The notes under the pieces are model-generated. The model was given only the letters and a program-made list of their open reading frames with translations, had not been told where the DNA came from and made no database searches. Below, piece by piece: positions 47,771-59,945 of a DNA stretch of 64,000 bases. Position numbers and translations under genes: made by a program. Where the stretch lies: assembly GCF_029873635.1 (NCBI RefSeq), contig NC_080419.1, positions 80,460,931 through 80,524,930 on the forward strand, written 5' to 3'. Origin of the DNA: Malania oleifera. Taxonomy: Eukaryota; Streptophyta; Magnoliopsida; Santalales; Ximeniaceae. Within the stretch, counting starts at the first letter, position 1. Each line of letters begins with the position of its first letter.

Positions 47771-47791
47771 CCCCCCCCCCCCCCACCCCCC
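47771..47791. repeat. Poly(C) run
   Basis: Fourteen C, one A, six C. It is an isolated homopolymer in AT-rich surroundings, a likely spot for sequencing error. Confidence 0.9.
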
Positions 47792-48381
47792 TTTAGAAAA
47801 TATTAAAATATGAATACTACTTTAAATGGCAAATGATGATTGGTTTAGCATCCACCTTTCTTTCTTTACTTTTCTTTGTTTCTTTTTAAATAATACTAAA
47901 TGGTTCTAAATAAAGTAATGAAATATTGGTATTGAGTTGATCATTTTAGTAGCTCTTCAATGGTTGTTGATTCAGAGTATTCCAATTCATCATAGTAATG
48001 AATGGAATCTACACTGTAATATTGTATTGAGTATTGAGTTTGGTAACTATAAATTTTTCTGTTAGACTCAGCTGATAATCTTCTTCCAATAATGTAAAAA
48101 ATACTAATGCACGAGGATAAAATTCACTGGTTGATTCTCAGAACAAATAATAAATAGAAATAACACAGGAAACAAACAAAACATAGTTCCTATATTTGTC
48201 TGCCTTCCACTGTCTTATAAAGTGTCCGAATTCAAGTAGCTAAATATAAACCACGTGCCAAGTTGGTTTTTCTAAAGTATAACAGCAATTTACATACCGA
48301 AAAAGACTCATGCCAAAATTAATACAGCAGTTAAAGTAGCATATATCACCAATCTTAGCCTAAATAAACACATAGAAAACC

Positions 48382-48472
48382 ATGGAGAGGATGAATTGCT
48401 TAGTGATACCAGCTGCAGCAATCTTTACTTTGTGTCTGAAAGAGCACGACAATGTCTTCACTGGTTCACAAG
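48382..48472 (+). other. Possible small first exon with splice donor
   Basis: ATG at 48382 opens a 30-codon frame (MERMNCLVIPAAAIFTLCLK...) that ends at CACAAG|GTAAGAAA, a good plant 5' splice site. The partner copy at about 56760-56840 keeps the donor-like GGTAAGAAACC but has lost the ATG. I found no downstream exon. Most likely a relic or coincidence. Confidence 0.2.
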
Positions 48473-48744
48473 GTAAGAAACCTTTGGTGAAATAAATTAA
48501 TTCGTTGAGTATTATATGCTAATAATGAATCATTTCAATTTTCATCAATGAAATGTACAAATCATATTTCCAACCCCAAGCAAAGGCAGTTAACCATCAC
48601 TTTCAGTGATTTGAAGTTGTCCAAATGACCAAACAAAGTTTGTTAACTATTGCCAATAAGAAATGAACAGTTATTGATTCTGTCACACATGATTTGTGCA
48701 GTGAGGGAAACACAATAGTTTGGTTGTTAACTAATTGCAAACGC

Positions 48745-48885
48745 ATCATCTACCAAGCATGTTGGAATGGATCCAGATAGATTATTCTGTGCAAGGTCAT
48801 GCTTTGAAGAACAGAGAGAGATTATTTGGCCAGAGTTGGATAGGAAGAGCTGTCATCACCTATTTGAACAAGAGCAAGAACTCTC
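48745..48885 (-). pseudogene. RLP LRR relic, heavily decayed
   Basis: The plus strand ACCAAGCATGTTGGAATGGA, then CCAGATAGATTATTCTGTGC and AAGGTC, parallels the intact RLP gene at about 39340-39480 (ACCAAAGCATGTTGGAATGG...). Many small indels break the frame. It shows that another RLP copy once stood in this interval. Confidence 0.75.
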
Positions 48886-49099
48886 ATTTTATGACAGTTT
48901 TTCAATAAAATTCATAAATCTTTCTAATTCTTAAATGTTCTCCTTTTATTTCGAGTTTGTTCTCATTATGCTATTTCATGATATAAAAGTACCACAAAAT
49001 CGAAAATTATAAGTATTTATGAATTCATTATTTTTAGGCACAGAGACTCATATAAGTTGGAACGCACATTTTTATCAACATTTTACAGAGCTTTTCCTT

Positions 49100-49990
49100 T
49101 ATTGTATCAATTTTTTCTTATTGACTAATACTTTTCACCATAAACAGAACAAACAGTACACACACAATCGTAAATATTTTAAATATAATAGATAAATTTA
49201 CTCTTTTCTTACCAAAAAATATTGCTCTTCTTTGAACCATATTAATCAAGAGTAGTGCTCGATACAGAAGGACAAGGAGATAATTTTATCCAACAAACCA
49301 AACAAGGACTAATCCTTGCCAAGAAAATTACCACTAATTGGTCTTGTTTCATTCTGAGAAGGCAGCCGCGTTGATAAAATTGAATTAGTCATGAAACAAT
49401 CAACAAAAATAAAAATTATGAATTTTTAGATCAATTGGCATCCTGTTGAGATCCCTCCAGCTGACATTCATATGGTCTATGAGATTTTTTTCATAAATTC
49501 CTGTGACATCGACAAATAAAGCATACTGGAGATAAATATCCAAATATCAAGCAAACTTATACTTGAGTTACATCTATTCATTACAGTGCAACAACATAAA
49601 ATTTACAGTGTGTGATTCCTCTCCCCCGAACTGAACTCAACTCTTTAATGCGGCAAGGATGTGTATGATACTTGGTTCCAGTGAAAGGATTACAGTTGAA
49701 GCTCATTCGGGATTGATAATGGATGAGAACAACTATTCAGGAGAATTTTTGGGGTCTTTAGCTCTTCACTGTGGGGGCATTTTCTGTTTAAATTGAATGA
49801 GGTCTACAAAGAACTTAATGAGTCCAAGTTGTTGCATATTAGATTGGGAAAGCTGTGACTTATGATATATAGTTGAATAATAAGACTGGTACCACCAGCT
49901 TATATCCAAAAAGGTAAATTTGTAGAACACTGAAACAGGAAAATTATTTAGTCCAACTTGTAATATCAAATTTGAGATTAATTTCTTGGA
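49100..49990. other. Intergenic sequence, nothing recognised
   Basis: AT-rich, without domain, repeat partner or RNA gene that I can see. A 75-codon minus frame at 49766-49993 has no recognisable similarity. Confidence 0.4.
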
Positions 49991-49994
49991 CATG

Positions 49995-52690
49995 GTAAAT
50001 AAAAAGAATTATTTATATTGTTCTGGCTGTGTGCACATATTGGCTGTGTGCACATCATATCTACAATCAACTTCCTATGACATGCAGTTTCTATAGCTGC
50101 AACTTCATAGAAGTAAAAAACTAATACAATTTAACGCCTGGCTGTCAAGAAATTGTGCTTTAAAAGCCAAGTACACAATTGGCTCCAAGATTATTTCCAT
50201 AATAGCGCCACTATAGTCTATGGCTTCTTGACTTAGCAAACGCCAAATCTCAGGCTGTGTCCAATAAATTATTGTTCTTTCTGGGGAGTTGCTTGTTATC
50301 CTCTGAAAGACACAGTGTTGTCAATTTCATGACTTTAGAGAATTTTGGATAGACTCGTTGGGTTCTGGAAGTTCACTCTTCTGCCCCTATGATGGGGCAT
50401 TGCTTACATTCATTGACAATCTCATTAGTAGCTGTTGTAGCATCATTATCGTTATTAGACTTATTGGCAAACAACAAACCTTAGACCGTGTCAAACAAGT
50501 AACTGCCGTTGGTGTTTTCATTCTTTCCAAACTTTTCCATGATTTTTTTGAGATATAAAAACAAGCAACGTGAGGATACAAAGGTTTTACTTCATTGAAA
50601 CCTGAAGTGTTTTGATTCAATAAAGGGAAATCGACAAATGATGCTGCAACCATGATGAGGTTTGAAGATGGAACATATAAGTGGTTTTGGAGCTGTTAAA
50701 TCCATGGGAAGCCATTTGGGAGGACAACAAAGATATTCATATACATTCGAAAAATGCTACTAAATGCTTGTGTAATCCTGGCCAATGCTTGAGCCCGCAT
50801 CTTTGACGACTACAATCAAATTTAATTAGTCCATTATAAGACGTGAAGCATATAACTAGAAATTTCCAAAAGTCATTTTTATTTGTATGAAGTTTTGAGT
50901 CCATTAGAAAGATTCTATTAAAGCCCAGAAAGCTACACAGCTGAAGAGTTTTGAACTGTAAAAAAAAAAAATTTCAGGGGCAGGTTGAGTCCCTGAAGTT
51001 TTATTTGGGGAAAAAAAGAAAAAGAAAAAATGAAAGAAGGTAATGTCCGAAGCTGAAATCCTCTCCTTGGTTACACCCATGAATCATTTAGAAAACAAAC
51101 TAATATATGAAAATCACTGCTCTTTCCCCAACAACGAAACCATCTAATAGCAAACCACTTGCGCCAATCCTTATGACCACTCACATGCCTATTGCAGCAA
51201 TCTGAAAGATCATTGAGCTTATTGTCCAATTTACTATGGAAAGAATACATGTCAAATGAAAATGTGTAATTAGTTTCTTTCCTTCTATTGCAGTTTCACG
51301 GTAGAAAATGGGCATGTGAGTCGTAAGTTGATTGTAGATATGATACGTGCACACAGCATCACATCGGCAATAAGGATTGGACTCAAATAATTTTTCCTTC
51401 TCTCTTACCTATCGTCTGTCAGATCCCCTAACTTGAGTTAATATGCAATGTTTGATTGATTCTCATTTTTTTTTACCATTGCATTGTTATGAATTCCTGG
51501 ACCGCTCGTAATTCTGCAACAGAGGATAATGTTGGTAATCAGTTAGGTCAATTTGTGAGTCTCAAGTTAAATTCCAATATGAAACAATCAAAGCTACAAT
51601 ATTCATAAAATTTGAGTTCATGTGGAGGGATTCCCTCACTCATGTTAGAGGGTCAACGTATACACAAAGAAGTAAACAGAATAAACAAAAGTAAATTGAG
51701 TGGATTAATTGAATGAACCTATCCTTGAAATTACTAACTTACAACATGACGTCGTTCACAGACAAAACCTGAGAGGAATGTTCTGAAATCGAAACCTCAT
51801 AATGATTCATGCTCTAACACAACTTAGGTGAGTTTGCTGGTCTGAGATTGATCCTCTAGGTTTCTTTTTTTTCTCCCCACACAGTTAAAGCTTTTTTACA
51901 CATATGACCTCCATAACTTGCTTCCTATTACAACTTTTCAATTTTCTTGTCTACAGAAAATGCTTTTTTTTTTATAGACACTGCAAATAGAAGTATATAT
52001 GTCCAAGAGACCTGCTTGTGGTCTAAAATGTTCATCTCAACACACTCAGATTATACATTTGTTCCAGTCCATTTTCAATCCATGTACACTGCATATGTGT
52101 TGGGTCATTCCACCATTATGAGCTTGTCCCCCAACAGAAAAATTAGAGTAAAGGATGGGTGCTTATACCTGGTTGGTCCCAAGACTCACTTAAGCGTAAC
52201 TTTTAGGTCATGTTGGTGTTCACACCATGTGTATCAAGCCCACCCCTGAACTCTTTTTGCAGTAACATTATTACAGCATTAAGGTTATGAGACAGTGACA
52301 AAGAACCACCTTGACCATGTCAACAAGTGACTATTGTTGTGTTAATCTTTCCAAAATATGAAACTTTTCCTTGACCGTGTCAAACAAGTTACTACTGTGG
52401 TTAGGATTTTGTTTTAAGGAAAGCTTGCTTGCCAAACATCAATAGACTGTATTGTTTTCCTGTTGATGGCTGCTTCATCCATTTTCCTTTTCAACATGTT
52501 ACCCAGTCTTATTATCACCAAAAGCAATTAGGCCATAAGACGGTGTTTTTTTAGGCAAGTGTTTTTAGACGGAGAAGATTTTTGGGCCTTTGTAGGCATA
52601 TTGTTCTTATGCTGTTAAGATGTTTATTAATATTTGGGTCGGACTAGAAGAAGCTAGTTGAAGCTGGCATCTCAGTTCCAGACGTACTCT
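49995..52690. repeat. Duplicated non-coding modules (M end, then S copy 2)
   Basis: 50010-50100 matches the end of the M copy at 30755-30880. 50280-52690 parallels 43890-46520 (module S) with an offset of about 6.2 kb and many small indels. No gene recognised. Confidence 0.65.
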
Positions 52691-54490
52691 CACACAGAAC
52701 TCTCCAAATACATAGCGCTTCCCCTGAAAAAGAATCATGAACAATTACAAAAATTAACAACAGTAAATTAGCGATATATCACCATCTCAGCCTAAATAAA
52801 AAAAAACACACAAAAACACGGAAAGGTTGAGAACTGCAGAGAAGGGTTATGGGAAAAATGAAAAAGTAATTTAGTTCTAACTTGTAGTTTCAAATAAAGA
52901 TTTCTTCGACTATGAATAGATAAAATTAGATTTTTTTCTTTAACTAATTATTTTAAGCATCACATTTCATTTCTTGCTCCTCATCCATGGGCTGTTGTGA
53001 GCACATAGCATATCTACACTTAACTTCAACTCATAGTTTTCAGTTTTCCCTTTAGGTGCGAGCACTTTAAATTTTTTTCTTTTTTCTAATGAGAAAGATA
53101 CTTTCAATGCAAATTTTTTCTACATCACACGACTACAAACACCGATCTCCTCTGTTCAATAGAGAACAAGATGCCCTTGCAGCAGCATTTTCTTTTTGAG
53201 CAAATCATGCCATCTAAAACCAATACGGCCCTACAATGCCTCCACAATCTAAAATTGTTACCGAGCGTATGTCCAAAAAGATCATTGACGACACTGAATG
53301 GTAATGGGTTTCACATATAAGACAAATGGAAAGAAATGTGAATTAAATTGAACAATCCACATGGAGCTTAGGAAGGGGCAGGACTTTAGGAGATTTGGGA
53401 TAGACTTGTTTGGTCCTGGAGGTTCACTCTTCTTGCCCGTAAGAAGGGGCATTGCTTACATTCACATTTAAATTGCAATTTTTTTTTTCTTTCTGAAAAA
53501 TCATAGCATGTCATTGGGTCCCCATTTAAGTTTATGGTGATTTGTATATATATCATGTGAATTGAATGATGGAGATCCATCTTTTTAAGTTAAATGGTTC
53601 TATTGCAAAACTTGGAAAAAATTATATTGTTTTGTTTGATTGTATACATCTACTTTATTATTGTGCAATTATCAAATGATTAACCTTTGTTGAATATAAA
53701 CAGATAATACAATCTTAAGATAGGATTGTCAAGATGCCATGCATCTGCTCTAAAATGCTCATTGTAACTTAGAGGTCACATTTGTCCCACACACATCATT
53801 TTCAATCTTATTTGAAGCAACTATGGTTATGAAACTAATTAGCAAACAACTATTCTATACTGTGTCAAACAAGTTGTTATCTAATTTATTTTTATTTTGG
53901 TAAAAGAGGGGGGCACCTCCATTTATTTATTAATAAACCCTCACTTTTGGCGGAGGAATACCGTGGTTACAAGTTAAAACCAACGGACCAAACTAGGACA
54001 AACAAAATTAAATATAACTAACAATAGAGATAAAAATATAAAAACAACCAAAAACAAAACAAAATACACCAAACGAAACTCTAGAGATGAACTAACGACG
54101 AACGGAAACAAGACCCCACCTATCCATCCAAATGATAAAACAAGTTGTTACCATTGGTGTTTTGTGTTTTTCCAAAAAATGTGGAATTGTTTGTGTAAGA
54201 CATGTTGACACTAATTGCTTTGTATCTTTCCAAAAAAAGGCAGTCACTCTTTGGAGACTACATTTTCCACACGGAGCAGGAGTCTTCAATTGCCCCTAAA
54301 CAAGGGCCATGACTTGCATTCCTATTCCTACCTTCTTCTTTTTTTCATCTAAAAAAATAACAGATCATGTCATTGTAAAGATAAATGATGGACCCTGCCA
54401 TTTAATGTGATTAATTTAGAATGTCTCCTTTTTAGATTTTTTTTCTCTTTTGGTTGAGTGGTTGGTTTGAAGAGATTACTAAAGAATTGA
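52690..54490. repeat. Duplicated non-coding module M, copy 4, with a LINE inside
   Basis: Matches M copy 1 in order, from CTGCAGAGAAGGGTTATGGG to GGTTTGAAGAGATTACTAAAG. A LINE fragment interrupts it at 53880-54137. The uninterrupted counterpart is 29257-29269 in copy 1. Confidence 0.75.
53880..54137 (-). mobile_element. 5'-truncated LINE with 13-bp target duplication
   Basis: 258-bp insertion flanked by AAACAAGTTGTTA at 53867-53879 and 54138-54150. On the minus strand it encodes the last residues of a LINE ORF2 (DRWGLVSVRR and stop). Then come AACCACGGTATTCCTCCGCC, AAAAGTGAGGG and a short 3' tail with GGTGCCCCCCTC and A-rich sequence. The empty site is visible in the paralogous module at 29257-29269, where one copy of the 13-mer is uninterrupted. 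Confidence 0.9.
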
Positions 54491-55830
54491 CTTAAGATTG
54501 AATAATTGCAGACCATTATGGAATATCAGTAGTAGCAAATGCTTTAGGCATAATTAACTGAATATAAGAAGCATTTAATTATTTTATATTCTGGGTACCT
54601 CCTTTGATGTTATTTTTATCATTGTCTATGATCATGGCACTCATAAACCCCAGGCACTCAGACTGGTGAATAACGAATTGCCCATCTACCATGTGCAGGC
54701 TTCTTAGGCTTTTTGAGGAAGGAGAAGAGAAGTGGATCCCCTTACAGGCAATCAGAAGGATGCAGTTGTGACTTTTCCATGATTTTTTTGAGATATAAAA
54801 ACAAGCAATGTGAGGATACAAAGTTGTTACTTCATTGAAACCTGAAGTGTTTTGATTAAAAGACAGGAATTCAACAAATGATGCTGCAACCATGATGAGG
54901 TTTGAAGACAGAACATATAAGTGGTTTTGGAGCTGGTAATTTCCATGGGAGCCAATTTGGAAGGAAAAATAGAGATATTCATAATACATTCAAAACAATA
55001 AAATTTATCACTCTGTAATGCCTACCAATGCTTAAGCCCAGGGTAGTCAAAGCCCTGTCTTTGAGATCTACTAATTCAAATTTAATTAGTGCATTATCAT
55101 ATGTGAAAGCCATATAACTGGAAATTTCAAAAGCATTTTTATGAAATTTGAGTCAAGGAGAAGAATTCTAATTAAAGCCCAAAAAGCAACACAATGAAAA
55201 TTTTTGAAAGATGGGAAAAAAAAAAAAAAGGATTCAGGGGTAGGTGAGTGCCATGGAATCTTATTTGGAGAAAAAAAAAATAAAGAAAAAGGAAAAGAAG
55301 ACAATGTCCAAATCTGAAATCCCCCATGCCATTGTAGCAATCTAAAAAGATCATTGAGCTTATTGTCTAATAAGATCACAGGGGAAAAAATATGGAAAAT
55401 ACAATGGAAAGAAACGTGAATCAAAATGAAAAATTTTATTAGTTCTTTACTTCTATGCAATTTAGCTATAATAATTGCATATGATCGTAATGAAAATCAA
55501 AACATGAAACTTTTCCTTGGACAGTGTCAAACAAGTTACTACTGTTGGCTAAGCATATTGTTTAAGGAAATCTATGCTTGCACATCAATATGACTGTAAT
55601 TTTTTTCCGATTTGATGTTGCTCCTTCCATTTTCCTTTCAACCTGTTACCAGTACCAAAAGCAGTTATGTCATAATACAAGTGTTTAGGCATATTGTTTT
55701 AGAACAGTAGAAGATGTTTTGGCCTTGTAGGCAAATTTTTCTTAATGCTGCGAAGATGTCTATTATATTTGGGTCTACTAGAATGATTCTAATTGAAGCT
55801 CACTTAGGTTCCAAGATGTATGTCACACAG
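54490..55830. repeat. Duplicated non-coding module S, copy 3 (shortened)
   Basis: Shares AGATATAAAAACAAGCAATG (54790) and GCTTAAGCCCAGGGTAG (about 55030) with S copy 1, then skips ahead and ends with CACACAGCACTCTCCAAAGT at 55830. Minus open frames here are not conserved between copies. Confidence 0.65.
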
Positions 55831-56140
55831 CACTCTCCAAAGTATATAGCTACTTCCCCTTGCTCTTAAAAAAATTATGGTCTTAGTGACATGTTACAAA
55901 TGACAATCTTTCCATGGACGAAAAGCCTATGGATAAATGTTTGGACTGCTATAAATTTCACTAGTTCAACTAATAAAACAAGAACATAAAAAAATAGACT
56001 CAACAATAATATCTTATCAGGCCAATCAAAATAAAGGATAAAGTCAAGTGATGAGAGATGGTAGATAAAAATCAGATTTTTTTTTCTTTTATTGTTTTAA
56101 GCACAACAATTTCATTTTCCCCTCCCTCATGCCATGGGCT
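55830..56140. repeat. Start of a module M copy, truncated by a LINE tail
   Basis: Runs from ACTCTCCAAAGTATATAGC to CTCATGCCATGGGCTG, the same landmarks as other M copies. It then stops at the T-run of the LINE tail. Confidence 0.65.
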
Positions 56141-56240
56141 GTTTTTTTTTTTTTTAAAGAGGCCGGCAGCTCCATTTGTTTATTAATATACCCTCACTTT
56201 TGGCGGGGGAATACCGTGGTTACAAGATAAAACAAAAGGG
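56141..56240 (-). mobile_element. LINE 3'-end fragment
   Basis: T-run followed by GGCAGCTCCATTTG, ACCCTCACTTTTGGCGGGGG and AATACCGTGGTTACAAG: the same 3' end as at 53880 in the same orientation. Sequence to the right belongs to module T, so a rearrangement may have accompanied the insertion. Confidence 0.75.
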
Positions 56241-56274
56241 AGAGTGCAGAAAAACCCTCTCAAAAAAAACCAAC

Positions 56275-57160
56275 ACTAGCAAATGGTGATTGGTTTAGGA
56301 TCCACCTTCTTTATTTTATTTTTATTTTTTATTTTTAGACTGAATGGCTCTAAATGAACTAATGAAATATTGTATTGAGTTGATCAGTTTAGTAGCTTCT
56401 CATCGTATGATTGATTCAAGAGTATTCCTATTCTTCTCATGTATGATTTGAATATACAACTGAAATATTGTGCTGAGTATTGAGTTGATAACAATAAAAT
56501 TTTCTGATAGACCAGCATATAATCTTCTTATGAAATGTAAAAAATACAATACACGAGGATCAACAAATTCACTAGTTGATCCAAAAAAATATAAGTATAA
56601 ATAACACAAAAAAAAAAACATATTTCCTTTTTTGTCTGCCTTCCATTGTTCTATAATCCGTCCCAATTCAAAGCAACTAAAATAGAAACCAAGTTGGTTT
56701 TCAAAAGTATTACAGCAATAAAGTAGCATATATCACCAATCTCAGCCTAAATAAACACACGGAAAACCACGGAGAGGCGGATCTGCTGGTACCAGCTGTG
56801 GTAATCTTTACTGCTTTGTGTCTTCACTGGTTCGCATGGTAAGAAACCTTTGGCGAAATAAATTAATTCATTGCGTAATATTTGCTAATAATGAATCATT
56901 TCAATTTTCATCAATGAAATTAACAAATCATTTTCCACTTAGCAGAGGCAATTAGACCATCGGTTTTCAGTGATTGAAGTTCCAAATGAAAACAAAGGTT
57001 GGCAAAAAGATGCATAACTTGTAATGCAATTTGGAACAAATAAAGAAATGAACATTGATTGTTGTGTTGTGATTTGTGACAGTGAGGAATGAGACCTCAA
57101 CTCAATTATGGCTTTAATTTACAAGACCAAATTGAACAAAATCCAAAATAATTAAATCTA
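56275..57160. repeat. Duplicated non-coding module T, copy 2
   Basis: Parallels 47815-48700 in order (TGGTGATTGGTTTAGGATCC, ACACGAGGATCA, TATATCACCAATCTC, GGTAAGAAACCTTTGG). No gene recognised. A 109-codon minus frame at 56400-56729 is not kept in the other copy. Confidence 0.65.
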
Positions 57161-57631
57161 CTTCATCCCACCATCTTCAACTTGTAATTTCCATCGACCC
57201 ATTGCAATTTCAACATGTAGTTTTAAACCCATGTAACATCCTTGTGAACTTTTACTTTCAATTTTATGTCTAGGAGATGGTAGGATTGTCAAGATTCCAA
57301 GCATGTGGTCTAAAATGGAAGGATTGTTTATATTAGTTAAAGTCAAGAAGGACATCCTTTTACACGCAGAGATAATGCAATCTTCATCTAGCCTTAAGAA
57401 GGGCCATGACTAACATCACAGTTAAACTAATGGCTATTAAGGAACAGGATGGAAAAAAAAAATGGAAGAAAATATATGACAGATGCATGGAAATAGAATT
57501 ATCAATTTTGTTCCATTTCATTCTATTTTTACCCACCAAATACTTTCGTATGTAAAATTAGGACATGCCATCATGAATCTTTGCTAGCTAATTAAGCACA
57601 TAATAATAGTAAACCCAATTATTTGAGAAAG

Positions 57632-57635
<4 letters not shown>

Positions 57636-57678
<43 letters not shown>

Positions 57679-57702
57679 ATATATATATATATATATATAT
57701 AA
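57636..57702. repeat. (CT)n and (AT)n microsatellite
   Basis: About 19 CT units followed by about 12 AT units, next to the poly-T end of the minus-strand LINE. Confidence 0.95.
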
Positions 57703-57710
57703 ATCCAATT

Positions 57711-57901
57711 TTTTTTTTTTAAATGCAATCTTTATTGATATGTCTTTACTTTTGGTGGAGGAATACAGTGGTTACAAGACAACCATTGGGAGATTACATA
57801 TAAATAAATTAAATCCCTCCCAAAAACAACACCAACAACCAACCAAATCAGGGCTACAAATCAAAACAATGTTAAATAAGAAACAAATCTATCAGGCCTA
57901 G

Positions 57902-57960
<59 letters not shown>

Positions 57961-59160
57961 TAATTTAAACAAATCTAAACCCATCAAATAAAAATTGAGA
58001 AGTTGAACATGGTAAAAGATGTTGTTCTTCGTAGATGACATTGTTTTCAAGGAGAAAATCAGCCACACTATTGCCATCCCTATATTGATGGATTACCATG
58101 AAGTTCACTCCTTCTAACTCTGCCACGACGTCATCCCAAAAATCCCAATGATACCACAAGGCATATCTACCTTTCCGTAGACAATCAACAACAATTCGCA
58201 AGTCACTTTTAATAATCACATTAAAATAATGAAGTCATTTGCATAAACAAATTTCTTCCATAATTGCTTTTAATTCTACACTATTGTTCGTACCATTACC
58301 AAAATAGTTTGAAAAAGTCGCTTTCATCATACCATGGCAATCCCAAATAATTCCTCCATTTCCTGAAGTATCCGGATTGCCTCTACAACTCCCACCATAA
58401 TTAAGTTTTATCTACCGTACTGGGGGTTTAACCCACGAAATAATTTTTCCAGGCCTAGCGCAAACTCCCTGATGCTAAATTTGAAACTCCTTCAAAATCG
58501 TAATGTCCAACATTTTTAATTTTCGAATAGAATTAGAGCTTTTAGCTAAAGAACTAACCCAGTATCGAACACTTCTCCACATCTGATCCACACTTTGATA
58601 AACTCCTTCCATTTTAGCTTTGCATCTTCGATTCTAGAGGCACCACGTAATCAAACACGAAATCAGTCTGATTAAAATACCTTTAATCAACGATTTTCGA
58701 GCATAGCGGAACCAGTTTGCAATTCTATTTTTCCAGGGAATGAACCGTCGGAAAGGAATCCCCAACACCACACTAGCCCGACACCAAACCTCTGAAGCCA
58801 CCTCACATAAAGAAAGAATGTGATTAGTGTTTTCCTAGCTTCTCTACATGCAACAATCACATGCAGAAGCCATCGATATTCGTTTGACCTAAATTCTATC
58901 ATCTACCGCCAAGCATCTAAACCAAACTTTCCATAAACACATTGAGATTCTTCTAGGTAATAAAGAATGCTAAAACCAGTCATTCCATCAAAATTATCTC
59001 TTTTGCTCCTCACTACCTCCCAAGCCGTTTTTGTAGAGAAAGTACCGTCAAGAGCAGGCTTCCAAATGAATATATCCTGACCACTTTTACCAGCTAGCAC
59101 ATTATGCAGGATTTCCATTGTTCTATCGGCCAACCAATTCCAGTAACAAATTATAATTTC
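57711..59160 (-). mobile_element. LINE (L1-like) ORF2 3' part and 3' UTR, degenerate
   Basis: On the minus strand, 59133-58690 carries a zf-RVT region (FIWKPALDGTFSTKTAWEVV, CCMQRS near 58850). Then comes an RNase H-like domain ending HQYRDGNSVADFLLENNVIY and, finally, FLFDGFRFV with stop at 57961. The RNase H motif expected as N-x-D-G-S reads NYGGS, so a catalytic aspartate is lost. Stops and frameshifts occur (for example near 58415, 58470 and 58902). The RT domain is absent (5' truncation). The 3' UTR contains ACTGTATTCCTCCACCAAAA and AATAAAGATTGCATTT. Confidence 0.85.
57902..57961. repeat. (AAT)n microsatellite in the LINE 3' UTR
   Basis: About 19-20 ATA/TAA triplets immediately after the LINE stop codon. 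The RLP-linked copy at 38625-38645 has only AGATAAAAACACAAAAAC at this position. Confidence 0.93.
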
Positions 59161-59574
59161 AGTTGTTATTCAACTAGCAATCCTTAATACACAATATCAT
59201 CTACGAAGAACAACATCTTTTACTACGTTCTCTGAAAGGTATCCTTTGGATGGTAGGTGGAGTTTCACTTTCTTTTGTCATTAGTTCATCCTCTTGATTT
59301 TTGTTTGGTTGGTCTAGATTTTTTTATTTTAGTTTATTTTATTATTTTAATTTTTTCTAGCCCTGTTTAGATTTGTTTCTTATTTAGCTTTTTTTGGATT
59401 TGTAGTCTTGTTTTAGTTGGTCGTTGGTGTTTTTTTTGGGAGGCCTTTAATGTTAGGAACCTGTGAGCATCCAGATCAAAGTGATACCAAGAAATTTACG
59501 TGGTTCGGTCAATAACGACCTACGTCCATGAAGCACACACCAAAATTCACTAACTCGCCGAAAAATGTTACAAT

Positions 59575-59576
<2 letters not shown>

Positions 59577-59634
<58 letters not shown>
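59577..59634. repeat. (TC)n microsatellite in the Copia-III LTR
   Basis: About 28 TC units. The other LTR has only a short CT run at about 62659, explaining most of the 36-bp length difference between the LTRs. Confidence 0.93.
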
Positions 59635-59638
<4 letters not shown>

Positions 59639-59945
59639 TCCCTTCTTCCTCTCAGCTCTCCTGAGCTTCTCTGTGCTCTCTCTGCACTGTACTGTGCTAT
59701 TATACACTTTCCACAACCCTCTTTATATAGGCTTGGAATTTACATCATAATTAAATACGAATCAATCAAATTAATCACATTTGGAAATTTAAAATGAAGA
59801 GATTAATAGAGAATAAATTCCAAACTCAGCAACGCATCATCTCTTGGCTGTCTTCTAGCTCTATCTCTAACAATCTCCCACTTGGAGACAGAGACACCTT
59901 CTCAACCAGTATCATGAATAAATGATGTGCTCATAATATGTGTCT

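Larger units (their letters stand above)
47810..49100. repeat. Duplicated non-coding module T, copy 1
   Basis: Shares landmarks with 56275-57160: GATTGGTTTAGCATCCACC, ACACGAGGAT, TATATCACCAATCT, ACCAGCTG, CTTCACTGGTTC and GGTAAGAAACCTTTGG. Includes a small RLP coding relic at 48745-48885. Confidence 0.65.

Noticed and set aside
57623..57901. Plus frame over the CT/AT microsatellite as a gene
   Set aside because: Simple repeat plus antisense of a LINE 3' UTR.
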